Shown: positions 25,222 through 33,262, numbered from the stretch's first letter. The stretch: 55,993 nt of DNA from Xanthobacteraceae bacterium (GCA_030038995.1 JASHQS010000121.1:1-55993), one strand, 5' to 3'. Made by a program: numbers and translations. The notes: generated by a model from the letters alone, not told the origin.

Positions 25222-25538
25222 CAAGCGAGCCTCACCACGTCCTGTTCGGCCATTTGCGTCAGCAGCGCCGTGACGTCTGCGGCGATGGTGCCGCGCTCGG
25301 CTTCATAGTCGGCCGCCAAAGCGTCGACGAGTGCGGCAAACGAGCACGGCTGCTCGATCCTTTTCCAGATGTCGCTGCCGATGTCGTCGAGACCGAAATA
25401 GCGGCCCTGCTCGATGCTCATCATGACGATCTCGCCGTCCACTTCGGCGGCCAGCACCGCGGGGCTGCGCGAAATCATGGTCAAGTCGGCGATCGCAGGC
25501 CGCGCTTCCGCAGCGTTTCCGGTGGTTTCGGCTGCCAT
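25221..25538 (-). CDS. Lasso-peptide B1 protein (PqqD-like RiPP recognition element)
   Basis: Small leader-binding protein that presents the precursor to the B2 protease and cyclase. The 105-residue product from ATG 25538 has the PqqD-like winged-helix pattern: ISRSPAVLAAEVDGEIVMMSIEQGRYFGLDDIGSDIWKRIEQPCSFAALVDALAADYEA...VTALLTQMAEQDVVRL. The beta-hairpin EIVMMSIEQGRYFGLD is the part that pairs with the leader Y/W..P region in characterised homologues. Its stop overlaps the B2 start. It is the first gene of the minus-strand pair and is divergent from the Nif11-sulfotransferase gene across a 126-bp gap. Confidence 0.88.
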   Translation of the reverse strand: MAAETTGNAAEARPAIADLTMISRSPAVLAAEVDGEIVMMSIEQGRYFGLDDIGSDIWKRIEQPCSFAALVDALAADYEAERGTIAADVTALLTQMAEQDVVRLA

Positions 25539-25664
25539 GGTCCCGTTTCCGAATGCGACGCCGCACTCTAGGCGGCACGTCATGGGCTGTCGAGAGTTCG
25601 ACCCGGCTCAATCCCCGCATGGACCCTTTTGTGCCCGGTGTCCGCGGTCTGGTAAAAGGACACA

Positions 25665-26924
25665 ATGAATATGGAACACCAAGCCGGGGATGGGTCGGGC
25701 GCGGGCGCGGCGGCGCTCGAGGCGTTTTGCGCGTTGGCGCTTGAGGACTTTTCGCTGCAAGCGCAACTGCGGCAGCCCGAATGTAGCGACGAACGTTTCA
25801 CAGCCCTGGTGCTGAACGCGGCGCACCAGCGCGGCTTCGCGTTCGCTGCCGAAGATGTGCGCCGCGCCATGCGCGAGCGCATGCTCGGCCTCGCAGGCGT
25901 GGCCGCCGCTGCGGTTGGCGAGACGCCGCTGCCGGCGGACGGCTGGCTGCCGATCCGCGCCTTCTGGCAGGCCGGCGAGGTGTACGCGCAATGGGCGTAT
26001 TTCGGCGCGCGGCGGCTGCGCGAGCCGTTCTTCGAGGGCGACGTGCGCCGGTGTTTGGCCCAGCCGTTCAACAGGCTCATTCGTTACGTGACCGCGGTCG
26101 AAAAACTCTCTGCATGGCTTGCCGGGCGGCCGCACTTGCAGCCGAGCGGCTTCGTCTTTCACATGTCGCGCTGCGGCTCGACCTTGGTTTCGCAGATGCT
26201 GGCGGCGGTCGCGTCGAACGTCGTCGTTTCGGAAGCGAGCCCGGTCGATGGCGTGGTCCAGGCGCACCTGTGGAAGCCTGACCTCGGCGACGAACGGCAA
26301 AGTCGTTGGCTGCAATCGATCGTCGGCGCGCTCGGCCAGAAGCGCGGCGGCGACGAGCGCCACTATTTCATCAAGCTCGACTGCTGGCACAGCGTGGCGC
26401 TGCCGCTGTTTCGCCGCGCCTTTCCGGCCGTGCCCTGGATTTTCCTCTACCGCGATCCCATCGAGGTGATGGTGTCGCAGCTTGCCATGCCGGGCTCGCA
26501 GATGCTGCCGCGTGGCATCGGGCCCAATTTCCACAACATCGAGCGCTCGTACGGGCCCGGCGCAGCCGAGGACTATTTCGCGCGCGTTTTGGCCAAGATT
26601 TGCGAGCCGGTCGTGCGGCATTTTGGCGAAGGCGGCGGCGTGCTGGTCAATTACCGCGAGCTTCCGGACGCGGTGTTTTCGACTATCCTGCCGCATTTCG
26701 GCGTGACGTCGAGCGCCGCCGATCGTGCCGCCATGGCGGCGGCGGCGCGGTTCGATGCCAAAATGCCGGGCTCCGCCTTTGCGCCCGACAGTGAAGCCAA
26801 GCAGCAGGCGGCGAGTGCGGCGGTGCGCGCCGCGACGGAGCGCTGGCTCGGCGAGCTCTACGGCCGGCTCGAAGCGCTGCGCGCCGCGGCAGCCGGCGCG
26901 GCCATCACGGTGGAGCAAAACTAG
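25665..26924 (+). CDS. Nif11-like leader domain fused to sulfotransferase
   Basis: The 419-residue product from ATG 25665 (AAAAGGA upstream) starts with a Nif11-like domain at about residues 16-71 (ALEAFCALALEDFSLQAQL...FTALVLNAAHQRGFAFAAEDVRRAM), the fold used as a leader in several RiPP precursors. A linker follows, then a sulfotransferase-type domain: SGFVFHMSRCGSTLVSQMLA (phosphosulfate loop, 166-174), RHYFIKLDCW and WIFLYRDPIEVMVSQL (3'-phosphate motif). The Nif11 part is attached to an enzyme here, so it may act as a docking or dimer module. It overlaps nothing but is 2 bp from the hydroxylase gene. Acceptor unknown. Confidence 0.8.
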   Translation: MNMEHQAGDGSGAGAAALEAFCALALEDFSLQAQLRQPECSDERFTALVLNAAHQRGFAFAAEDVRRAMRERMLGLAGVAAAAVGETPLPADGWLPIRAFWQAGEVYAQWAYFGARRLREPFFEGDVRRCLAQPFNRLIRYVTAVEKLSAWLAGRPHLQPSGFVFHMSRCGSTLVSQMLAAVASNVVVSEASPVDGVVQAHLWKPDLGDERQSRWLQSIVGALGQKRGGDERHYFIKLDCWHSVALPLFRRAFPAVPWIFLYRDPIEVMVSQLAMPGSQMLPRGIGPNFHNIERSYGPGAAEDYFARVLAKICEPVVRHFGEGGGVLVNYRELPDAVFSTILPHFGVTSSAADRAAMAAAARFDAKMPGSAFAPDSEAKQQAASAAVRAATERWLGELYGRLEALRAAAAGAAITVEQN

Positions 26925-26926
26925 CC

Positions 26927-27520
26927 ATGCGGTTGCCGGACCGGTTGCGCCTGCCGTTCTGCTTCGACCCGGAGCTGTTGGCCGGCGACCTGCAGCGCCT
27001 GAGCGCGGTCGCCTGGATCGAGCACTTCGTGGCGCAGAACTACGACGGCGACTGGAGCGTCATTCCGCTGCGCGGCAAGGCCGGCGCCACGCATCCGATC
27101 ACGATGATCTATTCGGATCCGACTTGCCGCGAGTTCGCCGATACGCCGATGCTGGCGGCGTGCCCGTATTATCGAGAGGTGCTGGCGACGTTCAAGGCGC
27201 CGCTGCAGGCGGTGCGGCTGATGCGGCTCACGGCAGGCTCGGTCATCAAGGAGCACGCCGATTACGATCTGAGCTTCGAGGACGGCACCGTGCGCTTCCA
27301 CATCCCGGTCGTGACCAACCCGGATGTGGAGTTCTACCTCAATCGCGCGCGCGTCGTGCTCGAGGCCGGAAGCTGCTGGTATCTGCGGCTTGCCGATCCG
27401 CACAGCGTCGCCAACAACGGCAGCACCGACCGGGTGCACATGGTGATCGACGCCGCGGTCAACGATTGGATCGCAGACATGCTGCAACACGCGGCAGGCC
27501 GGGACCAGGCGCCGTCGTGA
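26927..27520 (+). CDS. Aspartyl/asparaginyl beta-hydroxylase-like oxygenase
   Basis: The 197-residue protein carries the AspH-type metal site: VIKEHADYDLSFEDGTVRFHIPVVTNPDVEFYLN (His110-x-Asp112) and ADPHSVANNGSTDRVHMVIDA (His159, then Arg169 for 2OG). The family hydroxylates Asp/Asn side chains of proteins or peptides. ATG 26927 lies 2 bp after the Nif11-sulfotransferase stop, so the two are one transcription unit. Together with a downstream 28-codon ORF and three tail-collar proteins it forms the plus-strand half of the island. A target among those proteins is possible; unproven. Confidence 0.88.
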   Translation: MRLPDRLRLPFCFDPELLAGDLQRLSAVAWIEHFVAQNYDGDWSVIPLRGKAGATHPITMIYSDPTCREFADTPMLAACPYYREVLATFKAPLQAVRLMRLTAGSVIKEHADYDLSFEDGTVRFHIPVVTNPDVEFYLNRARVVLEAGSCWYLRLADPHSVANNGSTDRVHMVIDAAVNDWIADMLQHAAGRDQAPS

Positions 27521-27528
27521 GGAACCAT

Positions 27529-27615
27529 ATGGACAATCAAAAAAAGACCTTAGCGGCAGACAACCAAAAATCGTGCAACAACAGCCTTGCGGCGTCCGGC
27601 AACCTCCGCGTATAA
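27529..27615 (+). CDS. Candidate 28-aa peptide after the hydroxylase gene
   Basis: ATG 27529 has GAGGA five bases upstream and begins 8 bases after the hydroxylase stop. The product MDNQKKTLAADNQKSCNNSL... is Asn/Gln/Lys-rich with one Cys and ends NLRV. Position and ribosome-binding site suggest translation. It has no recognisable leader signature and its 3' end overlaps the promoter-like hexamers used for the next gene, so it may be incidental. Confidence 0.35.
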   Translation: MDNQKKTLAADNQKSCNNSLAASGNLRV

Positions 27616-27616
27616 T
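27587..27616 (+). promoter_or_regulatory. Sigma70-like promoter for the tail-collar genes
   Basis: TTGCGG at 27587-27592, an 18-base spacer and a perfect TATAAT at 27611-27616. The first tail-collar gene starts at 27684 with GGGAGGG before its ATG, giving a leader of about 60 bases. It stands out against the GC-rich background. Confidence 0.55.
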
Positions 27617-27683
27617 CAATCTGCGGTCGGCGGCTTCTACATTCCACTAATCTCTATTCAGGCGATGGTATGGGAGGGTCAGC

Positions 27684-28202
27684 ATGGTTCAGCCATTTCT
27701 CGGTGAAGTGCGTCCTTTCGGCTGCAATTTCGCGCCGCAGGGCTGGGCCTTTTGCCAAGGGCAGCTCCTGCCGATCCAGCAAAATACCGCTTTGTTCTCG
27801 CTGCTCGGCACCAATTACGGCGGCAACGGCACCAGCAACTTTGGGCTTCCCGACCTGCGCAGCCGCGTGCCGCTGAAGTTCAGCTTGAGCGGCACCTACG
27901 TGCTCGGTCAGCAGGGCGGCGTCGAGTTGGTCACGGTCTTGAGCCAGCAGATGCCGGTCCACACCCACACATTTTCCGGCACGAGTCAGGTGGGCGGCCG
28001 CGAGCATCCCGCGAGTGGATCCGCGCTCGGAGCGAGCAGCGCAGGCGCCTATTACGGGGCTGCCACCAGCACGGTGACGCCAATCAACGTGGGGACGGTG
28101 TCGCTCTATGCCGGCGGCAACCAGCCGCACGCCAACATCCAGCCTTACCAGGCGATCAATTGGTGCATCGCCCTGCAAGGCATCTATCCATCGCGCAATT
28201 GA
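27684..28202 (+). CDS. Phage-tail-collar domain protein 1 (MdpB-like)
   Basis: The 172-residue protein begins with the tail-collar fold FLGEVRPFGCNFAPQGWAFCQGQLLPIQQNTALFSLLGTNYGGNGTSNFGLPDLRSRVPL and ends NQPHANIQPYQAINWCIALQGIYPSRN. In between are an HTHTFSG motif and a Gly/Ser/Ala-rich variable insert. Such proteins, first noted as microcystin-dependent protein in Microcystis, are small repeated surface or tail-fibre-like proteins; their molecular role is not established. Two paralogues follow in tandem. No signal peptide is visible. Confidence 0.85.
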   Translation: MVQPFLGEVRPFGCNFAPQGWAFCQGQLLPIQQNTALFSLLGTNYGGNGTSNFGLPDLRSRVPLKFSLSGTYVLGQQGGVELVTVLSQQMPVHTHTFSGTSQVGGREHPASGSALGASSAGAYYGAATSTVTPINVGTVSLYAGGNQPHANIQPYQAINWCIALQGIYPSRN

Positions 28203-28233
28203 CGTCGAACACGGCGTATCAAAGGGGCTTGTC

Positions 28234-28785
28234 ATGGCGCAGCCATACCTCAGCCAGATCCTCATGTTCGGGGGCAACTTCGCACCGAAGAACTATGCCT
28301 TGTGCAACGGCCAACTCCTGGCGATCAACCAGTACCAGGCGCTGTTCTCGCTCCTCGGCACCCAATTCGGCGGCGACGGCATACGAACCTTCGGGCTGCC
28401 CAACCTGCAATCGTCCCTGCCGGTCGGCATGGGCCAGGGTCAGGGCTTATCCAATTACACTATCGGCCAGGCCGGCGGCACGCCCAATGTGACGCTGACC
28501 CAAGCCCAGGTCCCGTCGCACCAGCACTTCCTGCAGGCTGTGAACGCAGCCAGCGCCACGACCAGCACGACCGTCTCGAATACGGTGCTGCCCGGAACCC
28601 CGTCGGCGAGCGGGGCAGCGCTCTATGCCGTTCCATCCACGTCGGGGCCGACGCTCATCCCGTGGCCCCTCGCGCCCGGCGTATGCTCGCAACAGGGCAA
28701 CAACCAGCCGCACAGCAATCTGATGCCGTCGCTGTGCATCACCTTTGCCATCGCGCTCGCGGGCGTATACCCGACCCGGAACTGA
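28234..28785 (+). CDS. Phage-tail-collar domain protein 2 (MdpB-like)
   Basis: Paralogue of the preceding gene, 183 residues from ATG 28234: AQPYLSQILMFGGNFAPKNYALCNGQLLAINQYQALFSLLGTQFGGDGIRTFGLPNLQSSLPVG and an end NQPHSNLMPSLCITFAIALAGVYPTRN. The middle is a Thr/Ser/Ala-rich insert (ASATTSTTVSNTV...) unlike the other two copies, so variation concentrates between conserved ends. That is typical of a receptor- or ligand-contacting loop, or a target for modification of Ser/Thr. It is separated from the first copy by 31 bp and the third by 10 bp. Confidence 0.85.
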   Translation: MAQPYLSQILMFGGNFAPKNYALCNGQLLAINQYQALFSLLGTQFGGDGIRTFGLPNLQSSLPVGMGQGQGLSNYTIGQAGGTPNVTLTQAQVPSHQHFLQAVNAASATTSTTVSNTVLPGTPSASGAALYAVPSTSGPTLIPWPLAPGVCSQQGNNQPHSNLMPSLCITFAIALAGVYPTRN

Positions 28786-28795
28786 GGAGGCTGTC

Positions 28796-29332
28796 ATGTC
28801 ATCGCCGTATGTTGGTGAAATCCGCTGCTTCGGCTTCGGTTTCGCGCCCTTGGGCTGGGCCTTCTGCAACGGCCAATCGATGTCGATCGCGAACTTCCAG
28901 GTCTTGTATGCGGTCATCGGCACGCTCTATGGCGGCGACGGCGTAAACACCTTCAATCTCCCGAACCTGCAGGGCTATGTGCCGATGCATTGGGGCGCCG
29001 GGCCGGGCGGCTTCAACACCACGATCGGGCAGGTCCAAGGCACGCCCACCGTCACCCTGACCACCCAACAAACTCCGCAGCACACCCATACGATTACCGC
29101 ACAAGAAATCCCTTCCGGGGGACACCAAAGCACCGCAAACCCGGGACCGAACAATTGGCTCTCTGACGCCAAACCGAGCGGGTTATATAACTACACCCCG
29201 ACGATCACGACCGCGTTCGCACCGAATGCGATTACGACGGTCGGCGGCGGCCAGCCGCACGAGAACATGCAGCCCTATCTGGCGCTGAATTTCTGCATCT
29301 CGCTGTACGGCGTTTTCCCGTCGCGCAATTGA
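28796..29332 (+). CDS. Phage-tail-collar domain protein 3 (MdpB-like)
   Basis: Third tandem paralogue, 178 residues from ATG 28796 with GAGGAGG ten bases upstream. The start is YVGEIRCFGFGFAPLGWAFCNGQSMSIANFQVLYAVIGTLYGGDGVNTFNLPNLQGYVPMHWG and the end GQPHENMQPYLALNFCISLYGVFPSRN. The central region has HTHTITAQEIPSGGHQS and an Asn/Pro/Thr-rich insert. The three copies share the N- and C-terminal halves and differ in the centre. The acetyltransferase gene follows after 37 bp, as part of the same transcription unit by spacing. Confidence 0.85.
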   Translation: MSSPYVGEIRCFGFGFAPLGWAFCNGQSMSIANFQVLYAVIGTLYGGDGVNTFNLPNLQGYVPMHWGAGPGGFNTTIGQVQGTPTVTLTTQQTPQHTHTITAQEIPSGGHQSTANPGPNNWLSDAKPSGLYNYTPTITTAFAPNAITTVGGGQPHENMQPYLALNFCISLYGVFPSRN

Positions 29333-29369
29333 ACCGCAGCGCCGCGGCAAAGCCGCCCATGACGCGTCG

Positions 29370-29924
29370 ATGACGGCCGCGGACGCTGCGCAGCGCTTGG
29401 CGATGCCCGCAGCGCTGGCCGGGCAGGGCTTTGCGCTACGGCCCGAGACCGACGCCGACCTGCCGTTCCTGTTCCAGCTCTACGCCTCGACCCGCTGGGA
29501 GGAGCTCGCGCCGCTCACCGATTGGAGCGAGGCGCAGAAGATCGCCTTCCTGGAGAGCCAGTTCGCCGCGCAGCGCCACGACTATCTGATTCATTACGCC
29601 AACGCGGCGTTCGACGTCCTGGAGGAGCGCGGCGTGCCGGTCGGCCGGCTCTATGTCGACCGCCAAGCGCGCACGCTGCTCATCGTCGACATCGCGCTGT
29701 TGCCGGCCTGGCGCGGCCGCGGCATCGGCACCGCGCTCATCGAGGCGCTGTTTGCCGAGGCGCGGCTTGCCGGCAAGGAAGTCAGCATCTCGGTGGAAAA
29801 ATTCAATCCGGCGCAGCGGCTGTACCGCCGGCTCGGCTTTCGCGAACACGCCGAGAACGACGTCTACTGGTTCATGTACTGGAGTCCGGACGGCGCGGCC
29901 GCCGGTCAGTTGAACAATGCCTGA
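29370..29924 (+). CDS. GNAT-family N-acetyltransferase
   Basis: The 184-residue protein has the GNAT order: FALRPETDADLPFLFQLYASTRWEELAPL (beta1-alpha1), VPVGRLYVDRQARTLLIVDIALLPAWRGRGIGTALIEALFAEA (motif A, acetyl-CoA pyrophosphate loop RGRGIG) and VEKFNPAQRLYRRLGFREHAENDVYWFMYW (motif B). It could acetylate an amine of a protein or small molecule. It follows the tail-collar genes closely and ends 19 bases inside the 3' end of the convergent small gene. Association of such a GNAT with tail-collar genes suggests a role on those proteins; this is contextual only. Confidence 0.85.
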   Translation: MTAADAAQRLAMPAALAGQGFALRPETDADLPFLFQLYASTRWEELAPLTDWSEAQKIAFLESQFAAQRHDYLIHYANAAFDVLEERGVPVGRLYVDRQARTLLIVDIALLPAWRGRGIGTALIEALFAEARLAGKEVSISVEKFNPAQRLYRRLGFREHAENDVYWFMYWSPDGAAAGQLNNA

Positions 29925-30202
29925 TAGGTGGTGACGTCGCCTTCGCGCCCGATCGGCACCAGGAACAGCGCCATGGCGCCGAGCGCGGCGTGCCGCAGAC
30001 CGTAAATGCGCTGCGGCAGCACGAAATCGCCGCGCGTCGTGAACGACAGCGAGAACGGCTCGCGCGCCAGCTTGGCGAAATTGCGCAACGCCTCCACCGC
30101 GGTCAGCGTCAGCTCGATCGGCGGCGCCTCCGGTTCGTCGATGGTCCAGGTTTGGCCGACCTTGTCGCTGAACAGATCGATCGTGAGTTGCCGCTCCGTC
30201 AT
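29906..30202 (-). CDS. Small conserved protein convergent with the GNAT gene
   Basis: The 98-residue product from ATG 30202 (GGAGAG upstream) reads MTERQLTIDLFSDKVGQTWTIDEPEAPPIELTLTAVEAL..., then FSLSFTTRGDFVLPQRIYGLRHAALGAMALFLVPIG and a final YQALFN. It looks like a compact beta-barrel protein; similar proteins (DUF6916 type, as I recall) occur beside tail-collar genes. Its last codons overlap the GNAT gene on the opposite strand by 19 bases. Function unknown. Confidence 0.7.
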   Translation of the reverse strand: MTERQLTIDLFSDKVGQTWTIDEPEAPPIELTLTAVEALRNFAKLAREPFSLSFTTRGDFVLPQRIYGLRHAALGAMALFLVPIGREGDVTTYQALFN

Positions 30203-30402
30203 GTTGCGCACTCTCCAGCGTCGGCGAAGCGCAAAGAGAACCGGAAATCACCCGTTGGCGCAAGATCGTGCCTACGCCGCCTTCCGTCGTCCGACATCGG
30301 GCCGCTTTTGGCTGGCAGGCCCGGGTGCTATCGTGGCCATGAACGCTGCGTTTCGGCCCGCCTCGGCCGGGCTCGCAAAACGCAACGGCAGCGCTTGACG
30401 CC

Positions 30403-31755
30403 ATGCACGCTCCCGACACCAGTGCCGCGCGTTCAGCTTCGCTCGCCGCCGCCATTGCCGAGCGCGCGGCGAGGGTCGGCGTCATCGGGCTTGGTTACGT
30501 GGGTTTGCCGCTTGCCGCGACCGCCGCGCAGGCCGGCTTCCCGACGGTCGGGTTCGACGTCGATGCGGAGAAGGTCGCGCTGCTCAATGCCGGCACTTCA
30601 TACGTCGACGCCGTGCCGGCCGGCCGGCTTGCCGCCGTCATCGGCGCCGCCCGCTTCCGCGCCAGCGCCGACTTTTCCGAGCTCGCCGGCTGCGATGTGA
30701 TCGTCATCTGCGTGCCGACGCCGTTGACGAAGCAGCGCGATCCGGACCTATCCTTCGTCACCAACACGGCGCGCACCATCGCCCGCCATCTGCGGCCGGC
30801 GCAGCTCGTCGTTCTGGAATCGACGACGTTTCCGGGCACCACGAGCGACATCGTCAAGCCGATCCTCGAGGAGTCCGGCCTCAAGTCGGGCGCCGATTTT
30901 TTCCTCGGCTTCTCGCCGGAGCGCGAAGATCCCGGCAATGCGCGCTTTCCCACCGCGGCGATTCCCAAAATCGTCGCCGGCGACGGCGCCGCGGCGCAGC
31001 GTCTGGTCGAGAGTTTTTATGAACGCGTGGTGCGCTCGATCGTGCCGGTGTCGTCGCCGGCGCTGGCCGAGGCGGTGAAGATCACCGAAAACGTCTTCCG
31101 CGCCGTCAATATCGCGCTGGTCAACGAGCTGAAGGTCATCTACGACGCCATGGGCATCGACGTCTGGGAGGTGATCGACGCCGCGGCGACCAAGCCGTTC
31201 GGCTACATGCCGTTCTATCCCGGGCCGGGGCTGGGCGGCCACTGCATCCCGATCGATCCGTTTTATCTGGCCTGGAAATCCCGGGAATACGAGCTGCCGA
31301 CCCGCTTCATCGAGCTGGCCGGCGAGATCAACCGCGCCATGCCGCGCTACGTGATCAACAAGCTCGAGGCGGCGCTCGACGCGCGGCTGGCGCTGCCGCT
31401 CGGCAAGGCGCGCGTGCTCATCCTCGGCATCGCCTACAAGAAGAACGTCGCCGACGTCCGCGAAAGCCCGTCATTCAAGCTGATGCAGCTCATCGAGCAG
31501 CGCGGCGCCATTGTCGAGTTTCACGACCCGCACGTGCCCGAAATCCCGCCGACCCGGGAGCATCCGGAATTTGCCGGCCGCCGCTCGGCGCCGCTTGGCG
31601 CGCAAAGCCTGCGCTCGTGCGATTGCGTTCTTGTGGCGACCGATCACGATGCCGTCGACTATACGCTGGTCGCCCAACACGCCCGCCTGATCGTCGATAC
31701 CCGCAACGTGTTCGCCCGCAACGGCCTCAAAGCCGATCACATCGTCAAAGCGTAG
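30403..31755 (+). CDS. UDP-N-acetylhexosamine/UDP-sugar 6-dehydrogenase (WbpA/TviB type)
   Basis: NAD-dependent enzyme that oxidises C6 of a UDP-sugar to the uronic acid for surface polysaccharide synthesis. The 450-residue protein has VGVIGLGYVGLPLAATAAQAG (Rossmann), IVICVPTPLTKQRDPDLSF, VLESTTFPGTT, FSPEREDPGN, the central ENVFRAVNIALVNELK, and the active-site Cys in GPGLGGHCIPIDPFYLAW. A C-terminal ILGIAYKKNVADVRESPS domain closes it. The pattern is closer to UDP-GlcNAc/GalNAc dehydrogenases than to UDP-glucose dehydrogenase. It converges with and overlaps by 11 bases the sugar transferase gene. Confidence 0.92.
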   Translation: MHAPDTSAARSASLAAAIAERAARVGVIGLGYVGLPLAATAAQAGFPTVGFDVDAEKVALLNAGTSYVDAVPAGRLAAVIGAARFRASADFSELAGCDVIVICVPTPLTKQRDPDLSFVTNTARTIARHLRPAQLVVLESTTFPGTTSDIVKPILEESGLKSGADFFLGFSPEREDPGNARFPTAAIPKIVAGDGAAAQRLVESFYERVVRSIVPVSSPALAEAVKITENVFRAVNIALVNELKVIYDAMGIDVWEVIDAAATKPFGYMPFYPGPGLGGHCIPIDPFYLAWKSREYELPTRFIELAGEINRAMPRYVINKLEAALDARLALPLGKARVLILGIAYKKNVADVRESPSFKLMQLIEQRGAIVEFHDPHVPEIPPTREHPEFAGRRSAPLGAQSLRSCDCVLVATDHDAVDYTLVAQHARLIVDTRNVFARNGLKADHIVKA

Positions 31756-33262
31756 CGCGGTCGCGGGCGGCCGCTACGGCTGCCGCGTGCGTCGGCGGCG
31801 CCGCCAGCGCGCGCTCCGATAACGCCAGCGCAATCGCCTTTTCGGCGCGGCGGTCGCTGGTCAAGAGCATGCGCGTCGTGCGCAGCACGATCGTGGCGTC
31901 GAGCCGCAGCGAAGCATGGCGAATGTACCATTCATCGAGCGCGTTCTTCTCCTCCGCGGAAATCAGCTTGCCGCCGCAAATTTGCGCCCAGCCGGTCAAG
32001 CCCGGCCGCACGCTCAGACGCAGCGTGGTGTCCGGCGGTTGATCGGCTGCCAACAGCGGCCGCGGCCCGACCAGCGACATGTCGCCGGACAGCACGTTCC
32101 AGATCTGCGGCAGTTCGTCGAGCCGGCTGCGGCGCAGGAAGCCGCCGATCGGGGAGGGCGCCTGCGCATCGCGGCGCTGTTTGGTGCGCGGATCGAACGG
32201 GGCGTGCAAAGTCCGGAACTTGTAGAGGTAGAGCGGGGTGCCGTTGCGGCCGACGCGCTGCTGCCAGAACACGACCGGAATGCCGACGTCGATGAGTGCA
32301 AGCGCGCAGACGATCGCGGTAAGCGGCAGGGTGAAAATCAGCACGCCGAGCGCGATGGTGAAATCGATCACCCGCTTGATCTTCCACAACGGCCGATCGA
32401 TCAGCGCCCGCATCTCGTGTTCGGCCAGCGGGTCGGCGGTCACGGCAAACGGCGCCGCCGCTTGTTCTGCGGGCGCGGCCGCCAGCAGCCGTTCCGGCAG
32501 CACTTCGAGCGCGATGCGACGGGTTCGGCAGGTCTGGCAAATCTCGTCCCAGCTCGCGCCGGACAAATCCGCCGGCCGCGCCGCGACCACCACCTGATCG
32601 ACCCGCACGCCGTGCATCGCGTAGTCGGCGACGACCTTGTCGAGTTCCGCCGGCGCGCCGATGACCGGATAGCCGTGCAGCGAGCGCTGCCGCATCGCCG
32701 CGCGCTCGTCCAAGATGGCCACGATCTGAAAATCGCCCGGAGCCAATTCCTCGACCATCTTGCAGAAAAACCACGCCAGCCGGGAAGCGTGGATGATCAG
32801 GACGTGGTGGACCGTCTTGTTCGCTTGCGGCGCCGGTCGGTCGCGGCGGGCCTGGCCGAGCGCGATGGCGGTGCGAATTGCCAGCAATCCGGCGCCGAGC
32901 AGCAGGAAGTGCAGGATCGGAACGGCGCGCGGCGCGTCCTCGAGCCGGCTGATCAGGAACAGGACGACGGCAGACAGCGCCGCGACCAGGGCGCACGCCT
33001 TGAGCAGTTCCAGCGCGTCGCGCACCGAGTAGAAGCGCACGATCGGCGAGCCGGTCTGGAACCACTGGAAAACCAAGAGCGACGCCAGCAGTGAGGCGCC
33101 GCAATAGGCCGCCACCACGCCTGGGGAATAAATGGTGCCGTCGCGCAGGATAAAGGCCGGGAGTGGGCTCAAGCCCCCCCAGGCAATGTCGTAAACCGGC
33201 ACGCGTGAGAGAAATCGTGCGTACGAGGACGGCTTTCTCAGGCGACGATTGGCTTTACCCAC
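31745..33262 (-). CDS. Polyprenyl-phosphate sugar phosphotransferase (exopolysaccharide initiating enzyme)
   Basis: Transfers the first sugar-1-phosphate to undecaprenyl phosphate on the inner face of the membrane. The 505-residue product has several N-terminal membrane segments, a CoA-binding-like middle domain (HHVLIIHASRLAWFFCKMVEELAPGDFQIVAILDER), a further membrane helix (VIDFTIALGVLIFTLPLTAIVCALALI) and the catalytic C-terminus: YLYKFRTL, RRSRLDELPQIWNVLSGDMSLVGPRP, SVRPGLTGWAQICGG, ALDEWYIRHASLRLDATIVLRT. GTG 33262 is chosen; frames extending to 33385 run into the MITE. The nearby UDP-sugar dehydrogenase supports a polysaccharide role. Confidence 0.9.
   Translation of the reverse strand: MGKANRRLRKPSSYARFLSRVPVYDIAWGGLSPLPAFILRDGTIYSPGVVAAYCGASLLASLLVFQWFQTGSPIVRFYSVRDALELLKACALVAALSAVVLFLISRLEDAPRAVPILHFLLLGAGLLAIRTAIALGQARRDRPAPQANKTVHHVLIIHASRLAWFFCKMVEELAPGDFQIVAILDERAAMRQRSLHGYPVIGAPAELDKVVADYAMHGVRVDQVVVAARPADLSGASWDEICQTCRTRRIALEVLPERLLAAAPAEQAAAPFAVTADPLAEHEMRALIDRPLWKIKRVIDFTIALGVLIFTLPLTAIVCALALIDVGIPVVFWQQRVGRNGTPLYLYKFRTLHAPFDPRTKQRRDAQAPSPIGGFLRRSRLDELPQIWNVLSGDMSLVGPRPLLAADQPPDTTLRLSVRPGLTGWAQICGGKLISAEEKNALDEWYIRHASLRLDATIVLRTTRMLLTSDRRAEKAIALALSERALAAPPTHAAAVAAARDRATL

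Noticed and set aside
25539-25664. A second precursor peptide between B1 and the Nif11-sulfotransferase gene
   Set aside because: No frame in the 126-bp gap has a leader-like motif or usable start on either strand.
27684-29332. Tail-collar genes as part of a prophage
   Set aside because: No integrase, capsid, portal, terminase or other tail genes nearby; flanks are modification enzymes and polysaccharide genes.
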